A stretch of DNA of 36,077 nt from assembly GCA_944323145.1 (NCBI GenBank), contig CALURJ010000021.1, positions 1 to 36,077 of the forward strand, read 5' to 3'. This DNA is from Candidatus Gastranaerophilales bacterium. Its GTDB lineage: Bacteria > Cyanobacteriota > Vampirovibrionia > Gastranaerophilales > Gastranaerophilaceae. A program made the position numbers and the translations under genes. Positions 14,927-21,986 of this stretch are shown here, one piece after another (the first letter of the stretch is position 1; every line of letters starts with the position of its first letter). Under the pieces are notes generated by a model, which worked only from the letters and a program-made list of their open reading frames with translations, was not told where the DNA came from and searched no databases.

Positions 14927-16258
14927 TTACCTTTCCAGCGCATAGGCAAAAAGTTCGCCTGCGCGCCTGTTGTATTCTCTGCCGTCATCACCTGCAAACA
15001 AATTTTCCCAGTGGCTTAGCGCTGTCCCGTCTATTGAGTAGGACGGATTTGTCATCATAAGATGATGTGTACTTGTGTCGTAACGCAAAGGGAACAAATC
15101 GTTCATCTGCATAAAACTCGGCAGTTTGTCGCTTGCCAGATAATAGCCGAAAAGTGCGGAATTAATCCGGTTAAGCTTCTGTTCGTATGTAAGACCGCCT
15201 TCGTTATTGTCGTTTGTGACTTCAACACCCGGGGCGTAAATTCTTGAATATTTTAACTTTTCGGATAATTCTCTGACCTCATTAAAATTGTCGCCTGTAA
15301 TAAAATCAGTGCCGGCATTAAGCCCCATATTAATGTATCTTTCAAAATCGTCAGAGCTTTTTTCACCTACAAAACTTATATCAGTTTTGCCCGAACGCGT
15401 TCTGATTTCGTGCAGAATATACTGCATCTGGCCGTAATCGGGCAATGCACCCACGCCTGTATAATTTCCCATATCATATCCGCCTATGTGTTTGGCAGAA
15501 TCTATAAACATACATTCAAATCCCAAATCCATAAGTTTAACACATTCGTTAATGTATATTTCTACATGTTCGGGATTCTTCCAGTCGAAAGTTACGTCAT
15601 CTTTATAAGGTACTGCAACTTTCATCTGGTCTGCAGAAATAACATGCCTGAAACCGACTTTTATACCTCTAAAATGCGCTAAATCCACAAAAGCTTTCAA
15701 TTGTCCTTCCGGTAAAATTTTATCAACAATTGAATAATCAATAATGTTGTCGCTATAGCTTGTATTAAGACGTAAACCATATATTGAATTCTCTTCTGCA
15801 GGCCCTTTTTCGTAAGCGTCCCCGAAAATATTCTGCCAGATTTGGGATAAAATTATACAGTTTGCAAAACTTCTGGCAGAAGGAGGAATTGCGGGCAAAA
15901 GCTTTATACAGCTTAAAATACCTTTGCAGGTACAGCCATTGTCCATATATGCGATAGCTCTGTCATTTATTTCTATATAATTTGCAAGCCTTCCCCAATT
16001 ATCCCCGTAATTCGGAGTTTCAATACTGTCAGGGAATTTTTCGTAAAAAATTCCGCCCTCGGAAAGGGTTACAATAATTTCTACAGCCTCTTTAACAGAC
16101 AATTTCAAAAGGTCGGCAGGTACAATATTGCTGAGCCATCGTTTGTTATATGCATTACCTATCCCGTGAAAGGCAATGTAATTTGAATATTCATCCCGTT
16201 TAAGCTTTATATTTTCACCAAGTGCCTTTAAAAGTTTATTTACAGCATTATGTTTCAT
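14927..16258 (-). CDS. divergent GH13-like (alpha-amylase superfamily) protein
   Basis: A 443-aa protein with features of a glycoside hydrolase 13 (beta/alpha)8 barrel. Region-II-like MFIDSAKHIGG has D253 as candidate nucleophile and K256-H257. Region-III-like FVGEKS has E299 as candidate acid/base. GIKVGFRHVI (198-207) sits where region I is expected, and a late DLFPLRYDTSTHHLMM block resembles the end of the barrel. It lacks a signal peptide, carbohydrate-binding modules and classical region IV, so it may act on intracellular glucan or sugar phosphates, or be a non-catalytic relative. The ATG has no clear Shine-Dalgarno sequence. Confidence 0.6.
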   Translation of the reverse strand: MKHNAVNKLLKALGENIKLKRDEYSNYIAFHGIGNAYNKRWLSNIVPADLLKLSVKEAVEIIVTLSEGGIFYEKFPDSIETPNYGDNWGRLANYIEINDRAIAYMDNGCTCKGILSCIKLLPAIPPSARSFANCIILSQIWQNIFGDAYEKGPAEENSIYGLRLNTSYSDNIIDYSIVDKILPEGQLKAFVDLAHFRGIKVGFRHVISADQMKVAVPYKDDVTFDWKNPEHVEIYINECVKLMDLGFECMFIDSAKHIGGYDMGNYTGVGALPDYGQMQYILHEIRTRSGKTDISFVGEKSSDDFERYINMGLNAGTDFITGDNFNEVRELSEKLKYSRIYAPGVEVTNDNNEGGLTYEQKLNRINSALFGYYLASDKLPSFMQMNDLFPLRYDTSTHHLMMTNPSYSIDGTALSHWENLFAGDDGREYNRRAGELFAYALER

Positions 16259-16313
16259 AACATAATTACTTATAATTAATTAATACTATTTTTTCATTGC
16301 CTGAAAAGACAAT

Positions 16314-17270
16314 TTAATCATAAAACATTGCGGTTATCATATCAGGCTCATCAAGTTCTTTTAAAAATTGAGCAACCTTTTGTAAACGCTCATCCATATC
16401 AAAATATTTGTTTCTGTAATCCCTCAATGTTCTTTCTATTTCTCCAAATTTTTCACTATAACCGCACAATTGCATAGCCATATCTAATTCATTACGGTCA
16501 TCATAGCCTCTGCCAAAAGGCAGTTCAGCTTTTTCCGATGCCATAATAAGTTTTTTAAATATATTTTTTCTGCCCCCGACTGCCGCAACATCATAAACAG
16601 CCGCAGTTTCATCATCAAACGAATTTATAAACACTCTGCAAAGTTTTGCAAGATTGTTATTACCATAGGAACCTGTGTCAATCAGTTCATCCACAATTTT
16701 AATTTCATCACCGTCAGCCGTAAAATTATTAGGATTTATAGTATCAAATTCTTTTCCTGCTAAATTTAATGTTTTAAAATCCCCTGCAACTTTATCATAA
16801 GCTTCCTGAGGCAGGCTTGAAAAACGTTTTAAATAAACATCCGTATAATACGCCTTCTTTTCAGCATCCGACATTATCCTTCTCGGCAATCCTGCAGGCA
16901 GGGCATCTTTTGTCTTGAAAGCATTTCTCATAATCTCCACATCACCGATTTTTGCAAGTACACCGCCGTAATAAGTTTTCAAATTCTCGCCAATTCTGTC
17001 TGCTGCTAATTTCAACTTTCCTAACGCAGGAACAGAAAATCTTCCGACCTTAAATACATAATCATCATCAATGCCGTAAACAACACCGTGTACCCCTTTG
17101 CCTTTTTCATTGCTCTCAATCATATTTTCAACTATAACTTTACTAAAGCTGTCTGTCAGCTCTTGTTCTTTAATCTCATTTTTAATTCCGCTTGAAATAT
17201 ATTGTTCTAATTTTCGGCTGAATTCTGATTTATATCCGCAAAAACTCGGTGAATTGCTGTTTACCTGCAT
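16314..17270 (-). CDS. kinase-fold protein with an effector-like N-terminus
   Basis: A 318-aa protein. GKGVHGVVYG (57-66) matches a glycine-rich ATP loop. YVFKVGR puts a candidate ATP-anchoring Lys at K74. DTINPNNF with N179/N182, followed 12-15 residues later by IKIVDEL (D194), matches the catalytic-loop Asn and DFG-Asp of the protein-kinase/aminoglycoside-phosphotransferase fold. It is shorter than typical kinases between these motifs. The N-terminus MQVNSNSPSFCGYKSEF resembles that of the zincin at 29.8 kb (NRINFGNK). Target and activity are unknown; host-directed and self-directed roles are both possible. AAGGAGT is a clear ribosome-binding site. Confidence 0.55.
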   Translation of the reverse strand: MQVNSNSPSFCGYKSEFSRKLEQYISSGIKNEIKEQELTDSFSKVIVENMIESNEKGKGVHGVVYGIDDDYVFKVGRFSVPALGKLKLAADRIGENLKTYYGGVLAKIGDVEIMRNAFKTKDALPAGLPRRIMSDAEKKAYYTDVYLKRFSSLPQEAYDKVAGDFKTLNLAGKEFDTINPNNFTADGDEIKIVDELIDTGSYGNNNLAKLCRVFINSFDDETAAVYDVAAVGGRKNIFKKLIMASEKAELPFGRGYDDRNELDMAMQLCGYSEKFGEIERTLRDYRNKYFDMDERLQKVAQFLKELDEPDMITAMFYD

Positions 17271-17378
17271 TGTTACTCCTTACATTCTGCACACAATATC
17301 TATAAAACATCTGATAACAAAAAAATGCGCAAAAAATGTTTTTAGTGTTAAAATTGTTTAAGAAAGAGAGGTAATACT

Positions 17379-17888
17379 ATGATTAATGAAAAACTAGAAA
17401 AAGCTTTTAATGTACAAATAAACAAAGAATTTTATTCAGAATACCTGTATCTTTCAATGCAGGCATATTTTGAAAGATTGAACCTTAAAGGATTTGTAAA
17501 CTGGATGTCAGTACAGGTTCAGGAAGAACGCGCACATGCTATGGGAATGTTTGATTACTTAAACCAAAGAGGCGGAAACGTTCAGCTTGAAGCAATTGAA
17601 AAGCCTGAAACTGACTGGACTTCTCCACTTGATTGCTTTGAACATATTTTAAGACATGAAGAATATGTTACAGCTTCAATCAACGAACTTATGGATGTAG
17701 CTGACGAAACAAAAGACCGCGCAGCAATATCTTTCCTGAACTGGTATATTAAAGAACAGGTTGAAGAAGAAGATAATGTAGGACAAGTTCTTGCGACATT
17801 AAAACTTATCGGCGATGATAAAAAGGCTTTGTTAATGCTTGACAAAGACCTCGCTACAAGAACTTTCGTTGCTCCGGTAATAGGATAG
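17379..17888 (+). CDS. bacterial non-haem ferritin
   Basis: A 169-aa iron-storage protein of FtnA type that forms a 24-mer cage. Ferroxidase ligands are visible: E17 (INKEFYSEYLYLSM), E50 and H53 (QVQEERAHAM), E94 (RHEEYVT) and the Q/E region around 127-130 (KEQVEEED). FVNWMSVQ and FLNWYIKEQVEEE are family landmarks. GAGAGG lies 9 nt before the ATG. No DtxR-like palindrome is visible upstream. The GNAT gene follows across a REP-like unit. Confidence 0.92.
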   Translation: MINEKLEKAFNVQINKEFYSEYLYLSMQAYFERLNLKGFVNWMSVQVQEERAHAMGMFDYLNQRGGNVQLEAIEKPETDWTSPLDCFEHILRHEEYVTASINELMDVADETKDRAAISFLNWYIKEQVEEEDNVGQVLATLKLIGDDKKALLMLDKDLATRTFVAPVIG

Positions 17889-17903
17889 TTATAATTGATA
17901 TAC

Positions 17904-17943
17904 TTCTCCCTCGCCCTTTTTAGGGAGAGGGCAGGGGTGAGGG
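17904..17943 (+). repeat. REP-like unit supplying the GNAT start region
   Basis: CTCCCTCGCCCT-TTTT-AGGGAGAGGGC followed by AGGGGTGAGGGT has the same hairpin-plus-tail layout as the units at 3503-3577. The G-rich arm provides both the Shine-Dalgarno-like GGGAGAGG and the likely GTG start codon of the next gene. Confidence 0.65.
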
Positions 17944-18446
17944 TAACTATAATTAAATTTCAAAAAGTTGAAAACAATCAGATAAAAGAACTGGCAGATT
18001 TAGCTTCATCCATCTGGCATGAATACTGGACTTGCCTGCTTTCACCCGAACAAATTGACTATATGGTAGAAAATTTTCAATCCGAAAACGCAATAAAAGA
18101 ACAGATTGAAAACGAAAACTACACATACTATTTTATTAAATCCGACAATGAAAACGGAGGCTATTTTGGAATTTCCGATAAAGCAGATTATCTTTTCCTA
18201 TCAAAACTATACATAAAAAAAGATTACAGACACAAAGGAATCGGTACACAGGCCTTTGAAAAAATAAAAAAACTTGCAGACAAAAAGCCAATAAGACTTA
18301 CCGTCAACAAGTACAATAAAAACACAATTAAAGCATACGAAAAATGGGGATTTAAAACAATTGACGCTGTTGTAACTGATATCGGCTCCGGCTTTGTAAT
18401 GGATGATTATATAATGGAATATAAAAATAATTACCCTGCAACATAA
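17937..18446 (+). CDS. GNAT-family N-acetyltransferase
   Basis: A protein of about 169 aa. The acetyl-CoA pyrophosphate loop is R-H-K-G-I-G-T in IKKDYRHKGIGTQAFEKI, followed by LTVNKYNKNTIKAYEKWGFK, the typical last beta-strand and helix. The substrate is unknown. The frame extends upstream to a TTG at 17895, but those codons are entirely palindromic repeat. I place the start at GTG 17937, just before VTIIKFQKVE where homologous proteins would begin. So translation signals appear to have been donated by an inserted repeat. Confidence 0.8.
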   Translation: MRVTIIKFQKVENNQIKELADLASSIWHEYWTCLLSPEQIDYMVENFQSENAIKEQIENENYTYYFIKSDNENGGYFGISDKADYLFLSKLYIKKDYRHKGIGTQAFEKIKKLADKKPIRLTVNKYNKNTIKAYEKWGFKTIDAVVTDIGSGFVMDDYIMEYKNNYPAT

Positions 18447-18453
18447 AAAGATA

Positions 18454-18477
18454 AGCTCCCGTAGTTTTACGAGAGCT
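18454..18477 (+). terminator. intrinsic terminator-like hairpin
   Basis: A ten-position stem (18454-18463 with 18468-18477, AGCTC...GAGCT, one C-A mismatch) with a short GTTT loop after the GNAT gene. The downstream T content is modest (ATTATTGT). Confidence 0.55.
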
Positions 18478-18521
18478 ATTATTGTATAAGAAGGTGTGTA
18501 GAAAAATTCTTTTTATCAGGC

Positions 18522-19595
18522 CTACGATTTTGTATAAATGGCCTTATGTTTGTGGTCATGTTTATCATGATGACAGTTTCTGTATCCTATTCCGGCCCTG
18601 TAACCTGATATGAAATACATAAAAGGCAGTGCAGGCTCTATCCACTTAAATCCGGATAAAATCCCAGCCGTTGCAATATCATCAGCGTGGAGGGCAATAT
18701 CTATTGCCTCAGGCCTGCGCTCGCTATATAAGTTTTTCCCGTGAGATTTTTCACCGAACATCGGATTAACAACTTTCTTGCTTATATAATTTGCAATATA
18801 ACTCCCCCCGATAATTCCGGTAGCCGTAATCCCCGTAAGTATAACCGCAAGTTTTTTCATAGGGGTTAAGGGTTTAATAAGATTTGCTTTCTCAAATTTT
18901 TCGGAAAGAAAAAGGGCTGCACCCGCACCGACATTACATAGGAAAATATTGGCAAGATATTGGTACAAGCCCTCTTTGACCTTGTTAGCGGTCCCTTTTC
19001 TATTGTTTGTATGTGTAACCTTATCGGCAATTATCCCACCCGTTACCCCGCCGGCAACAGGGATTAAACCGAGCAGCGACAGCCTTTTAATCTCAGAAAA
19101 AATCTCCTTTGAATTAAGATTTTTCTTTTCAGGCAAAATAACGCTGAAAAGTTCATCTTTCTCGGGAGATGTAGGAAGTTTGCCAGTTAATACTTCAATT
19201 TGCTTAACGGAAAGTTCTTTTATTTTTGCAGTCTGCAAAGCATCTAAAACTTCTTTGTCCTTTACCACAACCTTTTTAAGGAAGTTGTCAACAGCCTCAG
19301 TCTGAACCTTTTGAAGCTCAGTTATATGAACCCTTTCCATTAACCCGCTAAAGATTTTTTTACCTCCGACTTTCAATCCTCTTGTACCCAAAAGAGAAGC
19401 ACCGATCGTCGATGATATAACTATCATATTCTTGTAGAATTTTTGTTTTTTATCCTTTGTTTTTTTAGAGTGAGCAAGAGAATCATAAATCCCGAAACCT
19501 CCGCCTGCGCCAATAAGCAGGGCAGGCATTTTTTTATCTAATTTATTCAAGATCATCGGTTGATCTATATATTTTCCAATAGTTGAAATTTTCAT
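18522..19595 (-). CDS. multi-pass membrane protein with a His-rich tail, metal-regulated
   Basis: A 357-aa protein I do not recognise. Glycine-rich hydrophobic segments lie near its start (MPALLIGAGGGFGIYD), then MIVISSTIGASLLG, LGLIPVAGGVTGGIIAD, a cluster around LANIFLCNVGAGAALFL and LAVILTGITATGIIGGSYIA, and PALPFMYFISG. A charged, helical soluble domain lies between the second and third segments. The C-terminus NCHHDKHDHKHK is an obvious potential metal-binding tail. The promoter carries a DtxR-like palindrome and a homopolymer (separate entries), so iron or another divalent metal is the likely cue. I use ATG 19595. A TTG at 19607 would add four residues. Confidence 0.7.
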   Translation of the reverse strand: MKISTIGKYIDQPMILNKLDKKMPALLIGAGGGFGIYDSLAHSKKTKDKKQKFYKNMIVISSTIGASLLGTRGLKVGGKKIFSGLMERVHITELQKVQTEAVDNFLKKVVVKDKEVLDALQTAKIKELSVKQIEVLTGKLPTSPEKDELFSVILPEKKNLNSKEIFSEIKRLSLLGLIPVAGGVTGGIIADKVTHTNNRKGTANKVKEGLYQYLANIFLCNVGAGAALFLSEKFEKANLIKPLTPMKKLAVILTGITATGIIGGSYIANYISKKVVNPMFGEKSHGKNLYSERRPEAIDIALHADDIATAGILSGFKWIEPALPFMYFISGYRAGIGYRNCHHDKHDHKHKAIYTKS

Positions 19596-19609
19596 GTATT
19601 TTCTCAATT

Positions 19610-19625
19610 GTTAGGCTAGCCTAAC
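19610..19625. promoter_or_regulatory. DtxR-like operator, GTTAGGCTAGCCTAAC
   Basis: A perfect 16-bp palindrome that closely matches the DtxR/IdeR-type box (TTAGG-N-TAGCCTAA core). It starts within the -10 box of the adjacent promoter and covers the predicted transcription start, a classic position for metal-dependent repression. A DtxR-family gene lies 370 bp away. Confidence 0.7.
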
Positions 19626-19652
19626 TTTAAACTAAAAAAAATTGTTTGTCAA
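19624..19652 (-). promoter_or_regulatory. promoter of the His-tailed membrane protein
   Basis: Consensus TTGACA (19647-19652), a 17-bp spacer, and TAAAGT (19624-19629) on the minus strand. The -35 box directly abuts the G/C homopolymer. Confidence 0.7.
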
Positions 19653-19665
19653 GGGGGGGGGGGGG
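19653..19665. repeat. 13-base G (C on the sense strand) homopolymer next to the -35 box
   Basis: Thirteen consecutive G on the plus strand, that is C13 immediately upstream of TTGACA for the leftward promoter. Such a tract is expected to vary in length by slippage and could alter upstream promoter contacts. The length could also be affected by sequencing error. Confidence 0.8.
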
Positions 19666-19700
19666 AATTTGCCTATTTTTGTAGCTGATTTTTAATAATA

Positions 19701-19728
19701 TTTACTTTTTTATATTGTATGATAATAT
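19701..19728 (+). promoter_or_regulatory. promoter of the locus C peptide mRNA
   Basis: TTTACT (19701-19706), a 16-bp spacer and TAATAT (19723-19728) with an extended TGA directly upstream. The predicted start near 19735 precedes the 5' hairpin AGGG-TAAG-CCCT (19739-19750), the counterpart of the locus B hairpin. Confidence 0.6.
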
Positions 19729-19814
19729 TATATACAAAAGGGTAAGCCCTAAATTTCTCCGCTTTCTACGGACAGACTAAAAATCGGCATAACGTTGGAA
19801 AGGGGGTGATAGAG

Positions 19815-19886
19815 TTGATATTCAGTGTAACTGAAAAAGCGTTAGTGCTTATCTTTCTGATAATACTAACGCTTAAACTCAAATAA
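19815..19886 (+). CDS. 23-aa hydrophobic peptide, putative type I toxin (locus C)
   Basis: The ORF starts TTG and encodes a peptide containing FSVTEKALVLIFLIILTLK, clearly related to the locus B peptide: the TE dipeptide, then A, a run of L/I and a terminal Lys. AAAGGGGGTG (19798-19807) lies 8 nt upstream, the same spacing as in locus B. AAGCCC at the mRNA 5' end (19744-19749) is complementary to GGGCTT (19890-19895) four bases after the stop, as in locus B. The terminator stem is GAGAGGA (19901-19907) with TCCTCTC (19914-19920), followed by GCCCTTTCTTTT. Toxicity is inferred. Confidence 0.62.
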   Translation: MIFSVTEKALVLIFLIILTLKLK

Positions 19887-19927
19887 ATTGGGCTTTTAAA
19901 GAGAGGACTGCAATCCTCTCGCCCTTT
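19830..19927 (-). ncRNA. predicted antisense RNA of locus C
   Basis: A predicted RNA of about 95 nt complementary to the 3' half of the peptide ORF and the 3' untranslated region. It ends at a long stem inside the ORF: AAGCGTTAGT (19837-19846) with ACTAACGCTT (19865-19874), plus an inner TTATC/GATAA. Five T follow on the minus strand, the best-formed of the three in-ORF terminators. Confidence 0.6.
19901..19920 (+). terminator. terminator of the locus C mRNA
   Basis: A 7-bp perfect stem GAGAGGA/TCCTCTC with a 6-nt loop, then GCCCTTTCTTTT. Confidence 0.75.
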
Positions 19928-19933
19928 CTTTTA

Positions 19934-19961
19934 TTATTACATATGTTTCCTTAAATTTCAA
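19934..19961 (-). promoter_or_regulatory. antisense promoter of type I TA-like locus C
   Basis: CACTTGAAA on the minus strand (TTGAAA 19956-19961), a 16-bp spacer, then TAATAA (19934-19939) preceded by TG. The -35 context is identical to those of loci A and B. Confidence 0.6.
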
Positions 19962-19991
19962 GTGCAATATTAAGAGATTTATATCCCAATA

Positions 19992-20399
19992 TTAATACAG
20001 TTTACCAATTTTTTCCTTAAGTTCCGATTTTACACAGGCTGTTAACTTAACCATATTTTCAAAAATCTTGTCGGGCACTATATGTTCCATTTTACAAGCA
20101 ATATCAACAGCTTCCGGCTTACCAGCCCCAAGAACGGTCATAAAAAACTCGGCAAGATTTTCATGCTTTTCACGAATTTTCTTTGCGATTTTTTCCCCTT
20201 CTTCAGTGAGGGTAATTTCAGAATACGGAGCGTAATTTATCAGTTTTTTCTCCGCAAGAGAATTTAAAGCCCCCGTAACTGACGCTTTCTTTACACCAAG
20301 AGCCGAGGCAATCGCAGTAACCTTTGCCTGACCCGTATTTATAATCTGATTATAAATTTCTTCAATATAGTCCTCAAGACTGAAAGAAAGCTTTTCCAT
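19992..20399 (-). CDS. DtxR/MntR-family metal-dependent regulator
   Basis: A 135-aa repressor made of an N-terminal winged helix (1-65, with VTAIASALGVKKASVTGALNS as helix-turn-helix) and a dimerisation/metal domain. It lacks the C-terminal SH3 domain, as MntR does. Candidate metal ligands are D10, E13, H79, C102, E105 and H106 (ACKMEH). Cys at 102 is the DtxR/IdeR-type residue where Mn-specific MntR has Glu, so Fe(II) or a mixed specificity is plausible. It is the last gene of the run that includes the HAD and APE genes, beginning 1 bp after the HAD stop with its AGGAG inside the HAD frame. The palindrome at 19610-19625 is a likely target. Confidence 0.88.
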   Translation of the reverse strand: MEKLSFSLEDYIEEIYNQIINTGQAKVTAIASALGVKKASVTGALNSLAEKKLINYAPYSEITLTEEGEKIAKKIREKHENLAEFFMTVLGAGKPEAVDIACKMEHIVPDKIFENMVKLTACVKSELKEKIGKLY

Positions 20400-20400
20400 T

Positions 20401-21039
20401 TTATAAACTCCTGATTATTTTTATTATATCTTCCGGTTGATTTGCAATAAAATCCGCACCTTTTAAATATTCTATTGTTCTAAATCCCCACGTAACACCG
20501 ATGCATGGCAACTGTGCATTTTTTGCAGTTTGTACATCAACATCCGAATCGCCTGCATATATTGTTGAGTTTTTATCGGCGCCTAATTCTTTCATAGCCT
20601 TTAAAACTCCATTTGGCGCAGGTTTCTTAGGAACATCATCATTCTGGCCTATTACACAGTCTATTAAATCCCCAAAATATTTTTTACATAAATCTTTTAC
20701 GGCAGAGTCAAATTTATTAGACACAACGCCGATTTTCAGGCCGTCCTTATGTAATTCTTCCAGTATCTTTAAGATACCATCGTACGGTTTAGTGTGATTG
20801 CACATATTTTCAGAATAATTTTTCTTAAATATTTCAAGGCATTCGTCAATATTTGTGCAATTTTCGGGCACTGCGCGTTCAATCAGTTTTTTTACCCCGT
20901 TTCCCACAAAACACCTTACCTCATTGAGCGTACGCTCAGGGTAGCCGAATTTGCAAAGCGCAAAATTTGTTGATTCTTTCAAATCTTCCAGCGTATTTAA
21001 TAAAGTTCCGTCCAAATCAAAAATAACCGCTTTTATCAT
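20401..21039 (-). CDS. HAD-family phosphatase (phosphoglycolate phosphatase-like)
   Basis: A 212-aa HAD subfamily IA hydrolase. Motif I is D8-L-D10-G-T, motif II is VVSNKFD, motif III Lys lies around KKPAPNG, and motif IV is GDSDVDVQTAKNA. The cap domain is the usual alpha-helical C1 type. Substrate prediction is only tentative; phosphoglycolate phosphatase (Gph) relatives are the closest match by motif. ATGA overlap with the upstream acyltransferase and a 1-bp gap to the regulator place it in the same operon. Confidence 0.85.
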   Translation of the reverse strand: MIKAVIFDLDGTLLNTLEDLKESTNFALCKFGYPERTLNEVRCFVGNGVKKLIERAVPENCTNIDECLEIFKKNYSENMCNHTKPYDGILKILEELHKDGLKIGVVSNKFDSAVKDLCKKYFGDLIDCVIGQNDDVPKKPAPNGVLKAMKELGADKNSTIYAGDSDVDVQTAKNAQLPCIGVTWGFRTIEYLKGADFIANQPEDIIKIIRSL

Positions 21040-21947
21040 AAGTCGATTTTACCACAGAAAAAATCATAAAAATGATAAAATTGAAGCGGATATTTCCTTA
21101 CTAAATTTTCGAGAAATTCAATATAGTCTTTTTCAAGGCGTTCCAGTGTTTCATGGCGTGTCCCGGTAAATTCAAACTTTTTCAAATGTATTGCATATTT
21201 TCCGTCTTTTTCTCTTGTACAGGCTATAAAATAAATTGGAACATCCATAATAAGAGAAAATCTAAAAGCTCCAACGGGAAAATTAGCCCTATGCCCTAAA
21301 AAATCGGAAGAAAAAACAGCATCCGCATTATGAGCCGAAATTCTGTCGCCGGCTATAAAAATAATTTCACCTTTATCAAGTTTGTCTTTTATATCAATAG
21401 AAGTTGTCAAATCAATATCTTCAACAGGATAAACATTTATAGGGTCATCAGGTGCAATTTCTGAGAGAAAGTTTTTAAATGTTTTACACTGATTAACCTC
21501 AAGAAATATATTAACTTTTATCCAATCAATTTCCGTTCCGGATTTAAAAAACACTCTCATGGCATTAGTATTTCCGAGATGAGAACACAAAAAACAAACA
21601 CCCTTTCTTTTATTAAAATCATCAAACAAGATTTTTTTATCATCTTCATCAGCAAAATAAATATTTTGAACTCCGAATTTATCAGTATACATTTCCATTG
21701 TGTCAATGAGAGTATATGCATAATTTAAAAAATGTTTAAAAGCCTGTATTATACTGCCGCTGCCGGATATAATTTTTTGAAATCTCTGCGAACATTTTCT
21801 AATCTGCGGCGCGCTCAGAAATGCAAAAAGAGTAACGAAAAACACTATAAACTGCACAGGTTTTCTTCCCGCGAGTTTATATATATACCACAGTATCATC
21901 AGCCTTTTATGTCCTGCGGCCTGTTCTTTAACTTCATACCATTTCAT
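21036..21947 (-). CDS. LpxL/HtrB-type lipid acyltransferase of the APE locus
   Basis: A 303-aa LPLAT-superfamily protein with a hydrophobic N-terminal anchor (about 30-46). CSHLGNTNAMR is the catalytic-motif region. AGDR (199-202) and FLGHRANFPVGAFRFSL are typical of LpxL-like proteins in aryl-polyene clusters. In the HX4(D/E) motif the acid is expected five residues after H123, but N128 is found. It could acylate the lipid or glycan moiety anchoring the polyene in the envelope. It follows the methyltransferase gene by 39 bp. Confidence 0.82.
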   Translation of the reverse strand: MKWYEVKEQAAGHKRLMILWYIYKLAGRKPVQFIVFFVTLFAFLSAPQIRKCSQRFQKIISGSGSIIQAFKHFLNYAYTLIDTMEMYTDKFGVQNIYFADEDDKKILFDDFNKRKGVCFLCSHLGNTNAMRVFFKSGTEIDWIKVNIFLEVNQCKTFKNFLSEIAPDDPINVYPVEDIDLTTSIDIKDKLDKGEIIFIAGDRISAHNADAVFSSDFLGHRANFPVGAFRFSLIMDVPIYFIACTREKDGKYAIHLKKFEFTGTRHETLERLEKDYIEFLENLVRKYPLQFYHFYDFFCGKIDL

Positions 21948-21986
21948 TTATTTCAATCTCGTTTTCATTATGTAACGCGTATTTGG

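Noticed and set aside
17895..17936. TTG-initiated 14-codon extension of the GNAT protein
   Set aside because: It is encoded entirely by a palindromic repeat. The GTG at 17937 is better placed for the fold.
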